Below are positions 1 through 10,168 of a DNA stretch of 35,423 nt, piece by piece. Both the position numbers and the translations under genes were made by a program. Positions within the stretch are counted from its first letter, which is position 1; each line of letters opens with the position of its first letter. Source of the stretch: Nitrospirae bacterium CG2_30_70_394. Lineage in GTDB: Bacteria; CG2-30-53-67; CG2-30-70-394. The stretch spans positions 1-35,423 of the forward strand of contig MNYW01000152.1 of assembly GCA_001873295.1 (NCBI GenBank). Direction: 5' to 3'. The notes under the pieces are model-generated. The model was not told where the DNA came from. It made no database searches and saw nothing but the letters and a program-made list of their open reading frames with translations.

Positions 1-1
1 C

Positions 2-196
2 CTGGCCGAGGCGACCCTCACCCTCCCCCATCCGCGGATGCTGGAGCGCCACTTCGTCCTCGTCCCACTCCTCCAGCTTCTGCCCCACGGCCGCCATCCG
101 GTGAGCGGCGAGCCCTTTGCGGCCGCCCTCGCCCGGTTGCCCGGCGATGGCGGCGTCCGGCCGTTGCTTCCCTTGGCCGCGGAGGTGGTCCGATGA
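2..196 (+). CDS. folK: FolK (HPPK) C-terminal fragment, truncated by window start
   Basis: Frame +2 reads LAEATLTLPHPRMLERHFVLVPLLQLLP...EVVR*; the PHPR..ER.FVL.PL motif is typical of the HPPK C-terminus; stop overlaps the next ATG (ATGA). Confidence 0.75.
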   Translation: MAEATLTLPHPRMLERHFVLVPLLQLLPHGRHPVSGEPFAAALARLPGDGGVRPLLPLAAEVVR

Positions 197-831
197 AACG
201 GTACTTGGTGGTGGAAGGGCCCATCGGGGTGGGCAAGACGACCCTGGCGCGCAAGCTCGCTGATGCTCGCAACGCCCGCTTTATTGGCGAGCGCCTCGAC
301 GAAAACCCGCTCCTCGAGAGGTTCTACGAGGATCCCGCGGGCCACGCCTTCCAGACCCAGCTCTTCTTCCTCGCCTCGCGCTTTCGCCAGCAGCACCTCC
401 TGCGCCACCGCGACCTCCCCGAGGGGCCGTGTGTCTGCGACTACCTCCTCGCCAAGGATCGCCTCTTCGCCCACCTCAACCTCACCGGCGAGGAGCGCGA
501 CCTGTACGACCAGCTCTACGCCCTGCTCGCGCCGCAGGTGGTGCGCCCGGACCTGGTGGTCTACCTCCAGGCGACCACCGACGAGCTGCTCCATCGCATC
601 CAAGCGCGCGGGGTCGCCTACGAGCAGGGGATGGAACGCGCCTACCTCGACCAGGTGAACGAGGCGTACAAGCAGTACTTCTTCGACTACGCTTCGACGC
701 CGCTGTTGGTGATCAACACCACCGACATCAACTTCGTCGACCACCCCGACGACTTCGACGACATCCTCCGCCACATCGAGGAGTGCCCAAGCTCCACCCT
801 TTACTACCAGCCCCCGAGCTCACGCAGGTAG
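193..831 (+). CDS. Deoxynucleoside kinase (deoxyadenosine/deoxyguanosine kinase family)
   Basis: MKRYLVVEGPIGVGKTTLARKLA P-loop, CDYLLAKDRLFA and VVYLQATTDELLHRI motifs. Confidence 0.9.
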   Translation: MKRYLVVEGPIGVGKTTLARKLADARNARFIGERLDENPLLERFYEDPAGHAFQTQLFFLASRFRQQHLLRHRDLPEGPCVCDYLLAKDRLFAHLNLTGEERDLYDQLYALLAPQVVRPDLVVYLQATTDELLHRIQARGVAYEQGMERAYLDQVNEAYKQYFFDYASTPLLVINTTDINFVDHPDDFDDILRHIEECPSSTLYYQPPSSRR

Positions 832-1002
832 GCGGCGGCGCGGGCAGGCCGCGGCGGCCTGGGCGGAGGGAGGGCCGCCGGGCGGCGGAGTCGGGGCGGC
901 GGCGGAATCCCACGGGCGCAAGGGCTGGGCGGAGGGGCTCCTCGCGGGGGGGGGAGTGGGGCAAGGGCGGGTGCGCACCCCCACGGTGGCCCGCGTTGCC
1001 CG

Positions 1003-1767
1003 CTAACCGAACCGGCCGGTGATGTACTCGTCGGTCTCTTTGCGGCGCGGGTTCTGGAAGAGCTGGTCGGTGGGGCCGACCTCGATGAGGCGGCCGAGGT
1101 ACATGAAGGCGGTTTGGTCGGAGACCCTGGACGCCTGCTGCATGTTGTGGGTGACGATGACCACCGTGTACCGGCCGCGGAGCTGGTCGATGAGCTCTTC
1201 GATCTTTGCCGTGGCGATGGGATCCAGCGCCGAGCACGGTTCGTCCATGAGCAAGACCTCGGGCTCCACGGCGATCGCTCGGGCGATGCACAGGCGCTGC
1301 TGCTGGCCGCCGGAGAGGGCCGTGCCCGGTTCGGTGAGCTTGTCCGCTACCTCGTCCCAGAGGGCGGCCGCGCGCAGGGCCGCCTCGATTCGGTCGGCGA
1401 GCTCGGTGCGGCTGATCCGTCCCTGCAGGCGCAGGCCGTAGGCGACGTTGTCGGCGATCGACATGGGGAAGGGGGTGGGCTTTTGGAAGATCATCCCGAC
1501 CCGCTGGCGCAGGGTGAGGGCGGGGACCGCCGGGTCGAGGAGGTTGACGCCGTCCATCAGGACCTCGCCCTCGGCGCGGTGGCCGGGGTAGAGGTCGAAC
1601 ATCCGGTTGTAGCAGCGCAGGTGGGTCGACTTGCCGCAGCCGGACGGGCCGATGAAGGCGGTGACCTGGCCTGCAAGGATATCGAGGGTGTTGTCCTCCA
1701 GCGCCCGGTGGTCGCCGTAGTAGAAAGAGAGACCGCGCACCGCGATCTTGACCGCCGGCTTGTTCAT
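1003..1767 (-). CDS. pstB: Phosphate ABC transporter ATP-binding protein PstB
   Basis: Walker [10 protein letters not shown], signature [33 protein letters not shown] overlap with pstA. Confidence 0.95.
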   Translation of the reverse strand: MNKPAVKIAVRGLSFYYGDHRALEDNTLDILAGQVTAFIGPSGCGKSTHLRCYNRMFDLYPGHRAEGEVLMDGVNLLDPAVPALTLRQRVGMIFQKPTPFPMSIADNVAYGLRLQGRISRTELADRIEAALRAAALWDEVADKLTEPGTALSGGQQQRLCIARAIAVEPEVLLMDEPCSALDPIATAKIEELIDQLRGRYTVVIVTHNMQQASRVSDQTAFMYLGRLIEVGPTDQLFQNPRRKETDEYITGRFG

Positions 1768-2606
1768 CACCCCCTCCCGTCGCGCAGGAGGAGGCGGGCG
1801 GTGATCGAGGCGGCGAGGACCGCGCCGGTGATCAGCAGCGCCGCACCCCAGGCGAGGCTCCGCCAGTCGTCGTAGGGCGACATGGCGTAGTTGAACAGGG
1901 TGACCGTGAGGTTGGCGGTGGGCTTGGCGAGCGAGCGCGTCCAATACGGCGAGTTGAGGGCGGTGAACAAAAGCGGCGCGGTCTCGCCGGCGACCCGGGC
2001 GGTCGCCAGCAGGATGCCGGTGATGAGCCCCGAGCGGGCGGCGCGGAAGAGGATCTCCACGGTCAGCCGCCACTGCGGCGAGCCGATGGCGAGGGCCGCC
2101 TCGCGCAGGGCGGTGGGCACCAGACCGAGCATCTCCTCGGTGGTCCGGGTGATGACCGGCACCATGAGGATGGCGAGCGACACCGCCCCGGCGTAGCCGG
2201 AAAAGTGGCCGAAGGGTTTCACTAGCAGGAGGTAGACGAAGACGCCGACGACGATCGACGGGGCGGAGACCAGGCAGTTGTTGACCAGTCGCACCGCCCC
2301 CGCCAGCCGCCCGCGCCCCACCTCGGCGAGGTAGGTACCGCAGGCGAGCCCCATGGGGATGGCGATCGCCGCGGCCAGCAGGGTCATCGCCAGGGTGCCG
2401 ACCAGCGCGTTCGCCAGCCCTCCGCCCGCCATCCCAGGCGGTGGGGGCAGCTTGGTGAAGAAGTCCCAGTTCAGGGCCATCGCCCCCTGGCGCGCCACGT
2501 CGGTGAGAATCCACAGGAGCATGGTGAGGCCGAGGGCGGCGGCGCCGCTGGCCAGCACCATCACCGCCCGGTTGGTGAGGCGGCGGCGGGTGAGGGGGTC
2601 GATCAT
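1767..2606 (-). CDS. pstA: Phosphate ABC transporter permease PstA
   Basis: Multi-TM protein, [29 protein letters not shown] permease motif; adjacent to pstB and pstC. Confidence 0.93.
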   Translation of the reverse strand: MIDPLTRRRLTNRAVMVLASGAAALGLTMLLWILTDVARQGAMALNWDFFTKLPPPPGMAGGGLANALVGTLAMTLLAAAIAIPMGLACGTYLAEVGRGRLAGAVRLVNNCLVSAPSIVVGVFVYLLLVKPFGHFSGYAGAVSLAILMVPVITRTTEEMLGLVPTALREAALAIGSPQWRLTVEILFRAARSGLITGILLATARVAGETAPLLFTALNSPYWTRSLAKPTANLTVTLFNYAMSPYDDWRSLAWGAALLITGAVLAASITARLLLRDGRG

Positions 2607-3583
2607 CTCCCCCCCTGGCCGCGCTCCAGCCGGCGCAGCCAGAGCTGGAGCGCGCCGAGGATGAAAAAGGTGATGACGAACAGGATGAGGCCGAGCTCGA
2701 TGAGGGCGGCGAAATAGAGGTCGCCGTCCGCCTCGGTGAACTCGTTGGCCAGGGTCGAGGCGATGGAGTTGCCGGGGGCGAAGAGGGAGGCGGAGAGGCG
2801 GTGGGCGTTGCCGATCACGAAGGTGACCGCCATGGTCTCGCCGATCGCCCGGCCGAGGCCGAGGATCCCCGCGGCAAATAGCCCCTGGCGGCCATAGGGG
2901 AGCATCACGTCGCGCACCACCTCCCACGGCGTCGCCCCCATGCCGTAGGCGGATTCCTTGAGGGCCTGTGGCACCATCGCGAGCACGTCGCGGCTCACCG
3001 AGGCGATAAACGGGAGGATCATCAGGCCGAGGACTAGGCCGGCGGTGAGCATGCCGATCCCCATGGGTGGGCCGGCGACCAGGCGGCCCACGAGGGGCAG
3101 GCGGCCGGCGGTCGCCTGCAGCGCCGGCTGGACGTGGTCGGCCATGAGCGGGGCGAGGACGAACAGCCCCCACATGCCGTAGACGATGGAGGGGATCGCC
3201 GCGAGCAGCTCGATCGCCATGGCGAAGGGGGAGCGCAGAGGCGCCGGACAGATCTCCTCCAGAAAGAGGGCGACGCCGAGGGCCACCGGCAGGGCGACGG
3301 CGAGGGCGATGGCGGTGGAGAGCAGGGTGGAAACGATCGCGGTCAGGGCGCCGAACTGCGCGGTGACCGGGTTCCACGCGCTGCTGATCAGAAAGCGCCA
3401 GCCGAAGGCGTCGATCGACGGGCGCGCCGCCAGGGTGAGGAGGAGCCCCATCGCCAGCGCCAGGCCGAGGAGGCCGCAGGCGGCCGCCCGGGTGGTGGCG
3501 CGAAAGAGGCGATCACCCTGCCAGTAGGGGCGCGGCGATCGGGGAGGCGCGCCGGCCAATGCGGCCGGTGGGGTGGCGGACAT
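2603..3583 (-). CDS. pstC: Phosphate ABC transporter permease PstC
   Basis: [41 protein letters not shown] and [16 protein letters not shown] motifs; ATG start at 3583 (TTG at 3589 possible). Confidence 0.93.
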   Translation of the reverse strand: MSATPPAALAGAPPRSPRPYWQGDRLFRATTRAAACGLLGLALAMGLLLTLAARPSIDAFGWRFLISSAWNPVTAQFGALTAIVSTLLSTAIALAVALPVALGVALFLEEICPAPLRSPFAMAIELLAAIPSIVYGMWGLFVLAPLMADHVQPALQATAGRLPLVGRLVAGPPMGIGMLTAGLVLGLMILPFIASVSRDVLAMVPQALKESAYGMGATPWEVVRDVMLPYGRQGLFAAGILGLGRAIGETMAVTFVIGNAHRLSASLFAPGNSIASTLANEFTEADGDLYFAALIELGLILFVITFFILGALQLWLRRLERGQGGR

Positions 3584-3967
3584 TTCCAAGTGGGCCTAGG
3601 AGTCTGTGGGAGGTGGTCGATCGGCTGGAACGGTCAAGGGTGCGCGCGCCCAAACGAGGGTGCGGCTCCCGGAACAAGCCGGCCGCAAAGGAGCGCGCAT
3701 CGAGCAGCTGGGTGGTTGAGCGCCGGGGAGACGGAGGTCACGAAGGTCACCGCGGACTACCTTAGAAATCATCTCCGGTGGCTCCGTCGCCTCGGAAGTG
3801 CAAGCCACCTTCCAGGCTAAGCCGGCGTGACCGGATGGGGTGGACCGCACCCTCCGGCCCAGGATTCGCGCCCCTTTCCGTTCCTTCGCGTTCATTCGTG
3901 GCGCAATCGCAAAACCATCTTCCCATACCGTTCCTTAGCAAGACCGCCCGCAAGCCGACCAACTCCA

Positions 3968-5011
3968 TTAGCGCGCAGGCCACACGGCCTGGCCGTTGGC
4001 GTCGCGGAGCTGGCTGCGCCACGTCCCCTCCACCTGCTCCACCACCGCCGCGGGCATCGGCACGTAGTCGAGGGCGAGGGCCTGGTCGCCGCCGTTGTGG
4101 TACGCCCACGCGAAGAAGGAGAGGATCGCCCGGGCGCGTTCCGGCTGCTCCTGAACCGTGTGCATGAGGATGAAGGAGGCGCCGGTGATCGGCCACGACC
4201 CCGCGCCCGGCTGGTCGGTGAGGACGACGTAGTAGTGGTCGGCGTGGGCCCAGTCCGCGTTCGCCGCCGCCTGTTGGAAAGAGTTGGCGGTGGGGGCGAC
4301 GAACTGGCCGTCGCGGTTTTTCAGCAGGCCGTAGGTCATGTGGTTTTGCAGGGCGTAGGCGTACTCCACGTAGCCGATCGCGCCGTTGACCCGCCCGACG
4401 AAGGCGGCCACCCCCTCGTTGCCCTTGCCGCCGAGCCCCACCGGCCAACTCACCGCCTTGTCGTTACCCACCTGCTTCGCCCACTCCGCGCTGACCTTGG
4501 CCAAATAGTGGGTGAAGATCCAGGTGGTGCCCGAGCCGTCGGCGCGGTGGACCACGGTGATCTCCTGGTCCGGCAGGGCGAGGTCGGGGTTGATGGCGGT
4601 GAGGCGCGGGTCGTTCCAGCGCTTCACCTCCCCGAGGAAGATCGCCGCCAGGGTGGCACCGTCGAGCTTGAGCTGGCCGGCCTCGACCCCCTGCAGGTGG
4701 ACCACCGGGACCACCCCGCCCATCACCATGGGGAACTGGAGCAGGCCGTGGTTGGCAAGCTCCGCCGGGGTGAGCGGCGCGTCGGAGGCACCGAAGTCGA
4801 TGGTGCGCGCCACGATCTGCTTCACCCCGCCGCCGGAGCCGATCGACTGGTAGTTGAGCTGCACGCCGGTCGCGGCCGCGTAGTCGTGCGCCCAGCGGCC
4901 ATAGATCGGGTAGGGGAAGGTGGCGCCGGCGCCGGTGATCGTGGTCGCCGCGGGCAGGGCGGCGGGCGCCAGGGTGGCGAGGGTGGCGAGGGCGACGAAC
5001 AGGTTGCGCAT
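3968..5011 (-). CDS. pstS: Phosphate ABC transporter substrate-binding protein PstS
   Basis: Signal peptide MRNLFVALATLATLAPAALPA, GAGATFPYPIYGRW, SIGSGGGVKQI, HRADGSGTTWIFT motifs. Confidence 0.95.
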   Translation of the reverse strand: MRNLFVALATLATLAPAALPAATTITGAGATFPYPIYGRWAHDYAAATGVQLNYQSIGSGGGVKQIVARTIDFGASDAPLTPAELANHGLLQFPMVMGGVVPVVHLQGVEAGQLKLDGATLAAIFLGEVKRWNDPRLTAINPDLALPDQEITVVHRADGSGTTWIFTHYLAKVSAEWAKQVGNDKAVSWPVGLGGKGNEGVAAFVGRVNGAIGYVEYAYALQNHMTYGLLKNRDGQFVAPTANSFQQAAANADWAHADHYYVVLTDQPGAGSWPITGASFILMHTVQEQPERARAILSFFAWAYHNGGDQALALDYVPMPAAVVEQVEGTWRSQLRDANGQAVWPAR

Positions 5012-5084
5012 GGTCTCTCCGGGTTGAGGTTCTCTTGGGTTGCGAGAAGGCTCGCCTTTCGCCATGGCGACCCGGTGGCGCCTG

Positions 5085-5101
5085 CGTCACAACCGTGTCA
5101 C
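5085..5101. promoter_or_regulatory. Possible Pho-box-like direct repeat upstream of pstS
   Basis: CGTCAC-aaccg-TGTCAC, two half-sites at 11-bp period, 74 bp upstream of the pstS start. Confidence 0.35.
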
Positions 5102-5174
5102 GCCGCCCGGGGGCCAGAGCCGGCGGCGGCGGGTGGCACAACACGCGGCACCCCCCTCGGCCACGCGCCGCCGC

Positions 5175-5447
5175 TCAGCCGCTCACCAAGACCCACACCC
5201 CGACGGCGATGAAGGCCACGCCGGCGATCGACGAGACGAGCTTCGGGTCGAGCCAGCGGCCGAGGAGCTGGCCGGCAAAGACCGCGATCGTGCAGCTGGC
5301 GACCAAGGCGAGGGCGGCGCCGAGAAAGACGGTGAACCGCCCGTTGCCCGGCTGGCTGGCGTAAAGCAGCGTCGCCACCTGGGTCTTGTCGGCGATCTCC
5401 GCCAGAAAGACGGTGGCAAAGACGGTGGCGAGGAGCTTGAGGTCCAT
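5175..5447 (-). CDS. GDT1/TMEM165 (UPF0016) family protein, single-repeat form
   Basis: MDLKLLATVFATVFLAEIADKTQVATLLYA; one E-x-A-D-K-T motif; 90 aa. Confidence 0.85.
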   Translation of the reverse strand: MDLKLLATVFATVFLAEIADKTQVATLLYASQPGNGRFTVFLGAALALVASCTIAVFAGQLLGRWLDPKLVSSIAGVAFIAVGVWVLVSG

Positions 5448-5568
5448 GGGGGGCCGGGGGAGGAGGGGGCGGCTGGGAGGTCGAGCGGACCGGGTCTTGA
5501 TTTACGCGGAGGAGGCGGGGGTTCGCCAGCAAGCGCCATCTCTCGGCCGGGGTCCGCTGGCCCTCGAT

Positions 5569-6840
5569 CTACGCGCGGAGCTGGCCGCTGCCTTGGATGG
5601 TGTACTTGGCGGTGGTGAGCTCTTCGAGCCCCATGGGGCCGCGGGCGTGGAGCTTGTTGGTAGAGATGCCGATCTCCGCGCCGAGGCCGAACTCGAAGCC
5701 GTCGGTGAAGCGGGTGGAGGCGTTGACGTAGACCGCCGCCGCGTCCACCTCGCGCAGGAAGCGGCGGGCGCGGTCGTAGTCGCGGGTGAGGATCGCCTCC
5801 GAGTGGCGCGAGCCGTGGGCGGCGATGTGCGCCAGTGCCTCATCCAGCGAGTCCACGATCCGCACCGAGCAGTCGAGGGAGAGCCACTCGGTGTCCCAGT
5901 CCGCGGGCTGCGCGGCGACAAGCAGCTCGCCCATCACCGGCGCGAGCAGGGTGCAACTGCGCTTGCAGCCGTGCAGACGGATGGCCGCGGTGCGCGCCGC
6001 CGGCGCGAAGCGCGCGAAGAAGGGCTCGGCGATGGCGACGTGGACGAGCAGGGTCTCGGTGGCGTTGCAGGTGGCGGGCCGCTGCGCCTTGGCGTTGAGG
6101 GCCACCCGCGCGGCCATCTCCAGATCGACGTAGCGATCGACATAGGTGTGGCACAGCCCCTTGTCGTGCTTGATCACCGGGATGGTGGAGGTCTCGGTGA
6201 CGAAGCGGATCAGCCCCGCGCCGCCGCGCGGGATGATCAGATCGACGCGGTCGTCCATCTTCAGCAGGCGCGCCACCAAAGCGCGGTCCGGGTCGTCGAC
6301 GAAGGTGACTGCCGCCGCCGGTAGCCCGGCCGCCGCCACCGCCGAAGCGAGGATGCGGGCGATGGCGCGGTTTGAGTGGATCGCTTCGGAGCCGCCGCGC
6401 AGGACCACCGCGTTGCCCGCCTTGAGGCAGAGGCCAGCGGCGTCGGCGGTGACGTTGGGGCGCGATTCGTAGATGATCCCCACCACCCCAATGGGGACGC
6501 GCACCCGGGCGATCTCCAGGCCGTTGGGGCGGACCGTGTGGTGGCTGATGGAGCCCACCGGGTCGGGGAGGGCGACGATCTGCCGGAGCCCCTCCGCCAT
6601 CTGGTCGATGCGGCCGCCGGTGAGCGCGAGGCGGTCGAGGAGCGGAGCGCTCAGCCCCGCCCGCTTCCCCGCGTCGAGGTCGAGGCGGTTGGCCTCCAGC
6701 AAGCCCTCACGGTCCGCCTCCAGCCCCGCGGCCATCCGGGTGAGGGCGTCGTCTTTCACCGCGGTCGGGGCAAAGGCGAGCAGGCGTGCGCTCGCGGCGG
6801 CGGCGGTGACCGCCGCGTCGAGGTCAAAGGGTGGGGTCAT
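5569..6840 (-). CDS. proA: Glutamate-5-semialdehyde dehydrogenase (gamma-glutamyl phosphate reductase)
   Basis: VRVPIGVVGIIYESRPNVTADAAGLCLKAGNAVVLRGGSEA; ATG at 6840 (ORF track entry is over-extended). Confidence 0.95.
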   Translation of the reverse strand: MTPPFDLDAAVTAAAASARLLAFAPTAVKDDALTRMAAGLEADREGLLEANRLDLDAGKRAGLSAPLLDRLALTGGRIDQMAEGLRQIVALPDPVGSISHHTVRPNGLEIARVRVPIGVVGIIYESRPNVTADAAGLCLKAGNAVVLRGGSEAIHSNRAIARILASAVAAAGLPAAAVTFVDDPDRALVARLLKMDDRVDLIIPRGGAGLIRFVTETSTIPVIKHDKGLCHTYVDRYVDLEMAARVALNAKAQRPATCNATETLLVHVAIAEPFFARFAPAARTAAIRLHGCKRSCTLLAPVMGELLVAAQPADWDTEWLSLDCSVRIVDSLDEALAHIAAHGSRHSEAILTRDYDRARRFLREVDAAAVYVNASTRFTDGFEFGLGAEIGISTNKLHARGPMGLEELTTAKYTIQGSGQLRA

Positions 6841-6987
6841 GGGCTCTCCCGGAAGGGGTGGATCCGCGGGCGATTGTCGCCCAAAGGCGGGCGGGGCGCG
6901 ACCGGCCTCTCGCCTTGGGCGCGAGCGCGGCGTAGCGGCCGACCGGGGGCGGGTGACTGATCCGGCCGCCCTCCGTACCCTGCACCC

Positions 6988-8634
6988 ATGGACCTCGAAC
7001 CCCTTCGCCGCCACTTCGCCGGCCACCGTCCGCTCCTGCTCATCGTCCTCGACGGCTGGGGGATCGGCGCGCACCTTGAGTACGACGCGATCGCCCAGGC
7101 CGCCACCCCGGTGATGGATCGCCTGTGGGCGCAGTATCCGCACACGACCCTGATGACCTGCGGCTTCCACGTCGGCCTGCCGGGCCAGCGCGACCTCGGC
7201 GGCAGCGAGGTGGGCCACCTCACCATGGGGGCTGGAAGGATCCTCGATCAGGGGCCGACGCGGATCGTCAAGGCGATCGAGGATGGCTCGTTCTTCGCCA
7301 GCGAGGTCCTTGGCGAGATCATCGAGTGCGGCCGCGGCGGCCACACCGTGCACCTCTTGGGGTTGCTCTCCGACGGCAACATCCACTCGCACATCGCTCA
7401 CTTCGAGGTGGTGATCCGCCACGCGGACCGTTCGGGGGTGGCGCGCTTGCGCCTCCACGCCCTCCTCGATGGCCGTGACGTGGGGATCCAGTCGGCCCTC
7501 GACTACACGGCGCGCATCGAGGCCCTGTTTGGAAAGATCAACGCCAAGGGGGGCCGCGACTATCGCATCGCCTCGGGCGGCGGTCGTGAGCAGATCACCA
7601 TGGACCGTGACACCACCTGGCCGAAGGTGGCGGCGGGGTGGGCGTGTCACGCCCTCGGCGAGAGCCCGAACCGCTTCCCCTCCATCGCGGCGGCGATCCG
7701 CGCCTTCCGCGCGGCCACGCCGGCGATCATCGACCAGGACCTTCCCGGCTTCGTGATCGTCGACCCGGCGGGGCGCGCGGTGGGGCCGGTGGCGGATGGC
7801 GACGCGGTGCTGTGCATGAACTTCCGCGCCGACCGAGCGGTGGAGATCAGCCAGGCCTTCGAGCTCGACGACTTCTCCGGCTTCGACCGTGGCCGGCGGC
7901 CTGCCTGCCTGTACGCCGGGATGATGGTCTACGACGAGGACCACAACCTGCCGCGCAAGGTGGTGATGGGGCCGGCGCGGGTCGAGCGGCCCCTGGGCGA
8001 GCGGCTTGTCGAGTGGGGGCTTTCCCAGTTCCGCCTCGCCGAGACCCAGAAGTACCCGCACGTCACCTTCTTCTTCAACGGCGGCCGGCATGAACCCCTG
8101 GCGCCGGCGCGCGAGTCGTACGTCCTCATCGAGTCGGACAAGATCGACTCCTTCGCCAACGCCCCGGCGATGAAGGCGGTGGAGATCGCGGAGAGCGCCG
8201 AGAGGCTCGTCGCCGAAGGCCGGTTTGATTTCGGAATCCTCAACTTCGCGAACACCGACATGGTGGGCCATACGGGCGACTTCGCCGCGGCGAAGGTGGC
8301 GGCCACGGCGGTGGACACGGCGCTGGGGCGGGTCCTCGCGGCGGTGGAGCGGGCGGGTGGCGTGGCGTTGGTCCTTGCCGACCACGGCAACGCCGACGAG
8401 ATGGTGATCATCAACAAGCGCGGCGCGGCGGAGATCTCCACCAAACACTCCCTCAACCCGGTGCCGTGCATCTGTTTCGATCCGCAAGCCGAGCGTCCCT
8501 ACCACCTGCGCCAACCCGAGGGCGAGGAGGTGGCGGGGAGCACCCCGGGGCTTGGCCACGTGGCCGCCACCTGCTGTGTGATGCTCGGCCGGCCGGTCCC
8601 CGAGGGGTGGCTGCCGCCGCTGTTCGTGGAGTGA
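6988..8634 (+). CDS. gpmI: 2,3-bisphosphoglycerate-independent phosphoglycerate mutase
   Basis: LIVLDGWGIG, GGSEVGHLTMGAGRI, HALLDGRDV, NFRADRAVEI, VLADHGNADEM motifs. Confidence 0.93.
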   Translation: MDLEPLRRHFAGHRPLLLIVLDGWGIGAHLEYDAIAQAATPVMDRLWAQYPHTTLMTCGFHVGLPGQRDLGGSEVGHLTMGAGRILDQGPTRIVKAIEDGSFFASEVLGEIIECGRGGHTVHLLGLLSDGNIHSHIAHFEVVIRHADRSGVARLRLHALLDGRDVGIQSALDYTARIEALFGKINAKGGRDYRIASGGGREQITMDRDTTWPKVAAGWACHALGESPNRFPSIAAAIRAFRAATPAIIDQDLPGFVIVDPAGRAVGPVADGDAVLCMNFRADRAVEISQAFELDDFSGFDRGRRPACLYAGMMVYDEDHNLPRKVVMGPARVERPLGERLVEWGLSQFRLAETQKYPHVTFFFNGGRHEPLAPARESYVLIESDKIDSFANAPAMKAVEIAESAERLVAEGRFDFGILNFANTDMVGHTGDFAAAKVAATAVDTALGRVLAAVERAGGVALVLADHGNADEMVIINKRGAAEISTKHSLNPVPCICFDPQAERPYHLRQPEGEEVAGSTPGLGHVAATCCVMLGRPVPEGWLPPLFVE

Positions 8635-8822
8635 GGGAGAGGGGTGGCGGCTTTAGTTTTCAACCCCGTCCCCCAGAGGCGCGGCGGGCGCAGAGGAGCG
8701 GCGGTGGTGGCTGGACATCGCGGTCAAGCGAAGAGCCACACCTCCATGCCACCCGCCATGGCGGATCGCGGTTGGCACCGCGCGTCGCGCGCCCTCCTTT
8801 CGTCGACCCACCTCCGTCTCTG

Positions 8823-8921
8823 CTCCTCGGTGTTGCAATCGTGATGCGTACTTCGGCATTGCATACGGCGAGCGTTGCCCGCTGAGTCGCTTCTCCTCGG
8901 TGTTGCAATCGTGATGCGTAC
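8823..8921 (+). repeat. Direct repeat of a 29-nt translation-initiation segment (copies 8823-8851 and 8893-8921)
   Basis: CTCCTCGGTGTTGCAATCGTGATGCGTAC is identical in both copies, 70 bp apart; the second contains the start codon of the heptosyltransferase gene. Confidence 0.95.
8844..8885 (+). other. Possible 13-residue leader ORF (MRTSALHTASVAR*)
   Basis: Starts in the first copy of the duplicated initiation segment and ends 28 nt before the heptosyltransferase ATG. Confidence 0.35.
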
Positions 8922-10026
8922 CCAGGCTGACAAGGCGGAGCGGATCGCCGTCCGCCTGCCCAACTGGGTGGGCGACATCGTCCTCGCCACCCCCTTCTAC
9001 CGCGCCTTGCGCGCCGCCTATCCCGCGGCGCGGATCACCGCGGTCGGGCTCGGCGCCACCCTCGGGATCGTCGCGGACTCGCCCTGGTTCGATGCCTTTC
9101 TGCCGCTCCCGCCGCGCCGCGCGCAACGGCGGCCCGCCTCCTTCTGGCGCGCGGCAATGGCGCTGCGCCAAGCGCGTTTCGACACCGGCTACCTGCTCAC
9201 CAACTCGCTCTCCTCCGCGGCGCTCTTTTGGCTCGGCCGGGTGGGGCGGCGGATCGGCTACGCCCGCGATGGCCGGCGCTTGCTGCTCACCGACCCGTTG
9301 CCCGTGCCGCGCCCCGCCACTCCCGGCGGGGTGGTGGGGATCAAGGAGTACTACCTCAATCTCGCCCGCGGTGTTGGCCTGACCGTGACGGAGACGCGCG
9401 TCGAGCTCTTCCTCGGCAACGATGATCGCGCCTTCGCGGCGCGGTTCTACGCCGAGCGCGGGGTGGGCGACGGCGACTTCGTGGTCGGGATGAACCCGGG
9501 TGCCGCCTACGGCGCGGCCAAGTGTTGGCGCGCCGACTACTACGCCGCCACCGCCGATACCCTCGTGCGCGAGCAGGGCGCGCGGGTGGTCCTCTTCTCC
9601 GGCCCAGGCGAGGAGCGGATCGTCGAGGAGATCACCCGCCTCATGCACAGCACGCCGCTCACCGTGATCGGCGCCGGGGTCACCCTGCAAAACCTCAAGG
9701 GGCTCATCGCCCGTTGCGATCTGTTTGTGGGCAACGACTCGGGGCCGATCCAGTACGCGATCGCCTTCGACCTGCCGGTGGTCACCATCTTTGGCTCCAC
9801 CCCGGTGGAGTACGCGGCCACCGACTATCCGCGCGTGCGCCAGCTCTGCGCCCACGTGGCGTGCGCGCCGTGCAACCACCGCACCTGCCCGATCGACCAC
9901 CGGTGCATGAGCGCGGTCACCCCGGAGTGGGTGATCCGCGAGGCGGAGGCGTTGCTCGGCGGGGAATCAGAGCGCTCCCCCAACGGGCGGGGCGCGCGCC
10001 GGCAAAGACCCAGCCTGCGCCCTTGA
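8914..10026 (+). CDS. Lipopolysaccharide heptosyltransferase (RfaF/WaaF-like, GT9)
   Basis: IAVRLPNWVGDIVLATPFYRALR, GMNPGAAYGAAKCW, VGNDSGPIQYAIAFDLPVVTIFGST motifs. Confidence 0.9.
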   Translation: MRTQADKAERIAVRLPNWVGDIVLATPFYRALRAAYPAARITAVGLGATLGIVADSPWFDAFLPLPPRRAQRRPASFWRAAMALRQARFDTGYLLTNSLSSAALFWLGRVGRRIGYARDGRRLLLTDPLPVPRPATPGGVVGIKEYYLNLARGVGLTVTETRVELFLGNDDRAFAARFYAERGVGDGDFVVGMNPGAAYGAAKCWRADYYAATADTLVREQGARVVLFSGPGEERIVEEITRLMHSTPLTVIGAGVTLQNLKGLIARCDLFVGNDSGPIQYAIAFDLPVVTIFGSTPVEYAATDYPRVRQLCAHVACAPCNHRTCPIDHRCMSAVTPEWVIREAEALLGGESERSPNGRGARRQRPSLRP

Positions 10027-10035
10027 GCACTTTCC

Positions 10036-10094
10036 CCGATTAGGGTGAAAGAAACATTTCGTTTTTTATTCTTGCCACCACCGGCCGATCTTCC
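10036..10094. promoter_or_regulatory. Putative operator/promoter block, copy A, upstream of the kamA-like gene
   Basis: CCGATTAGGGTGAAAGAAACATTTCGTTTTTT...CCGATCTTCC aligns without gaps to 19327-19385. Confidence 0.7.
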
Positions 10095-10168
10095 CGCCAT
10101 CGACGAACGGCCCACGCGGGAGACCAAGCCACCCGCACTGAGGGGCTAGGGGTTGACTTCCAAACATG

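Noticed and set aside
3736-3750. GGTCACGAAGGTCAC direct repeat upstream of pstC as a second Pho box
   Set aside because: Half-site period is 9 bp rather than the 11 bp expected for PhoB sites.
3596-3895. Minus-strand ORF of 99 aa between pstS and pstC
   Set aside because: No recognisable family, biased composition, no clear RBS; likely spurious in GC-rich intergenic DNA.
5448-5568. yybP-ykoY manganese riboswitch upstream of the GDT1-like gene
   Set aside because: Consensus core not seen on the reverse strand.
5569-8559. 996-aa minus-strand ORF spanning proA and gpmI antisense
   Set aside because: Only the 5569-6840 part is proA; the rest is antisense to gpmI, a frequent artefact in high-GC DNA.
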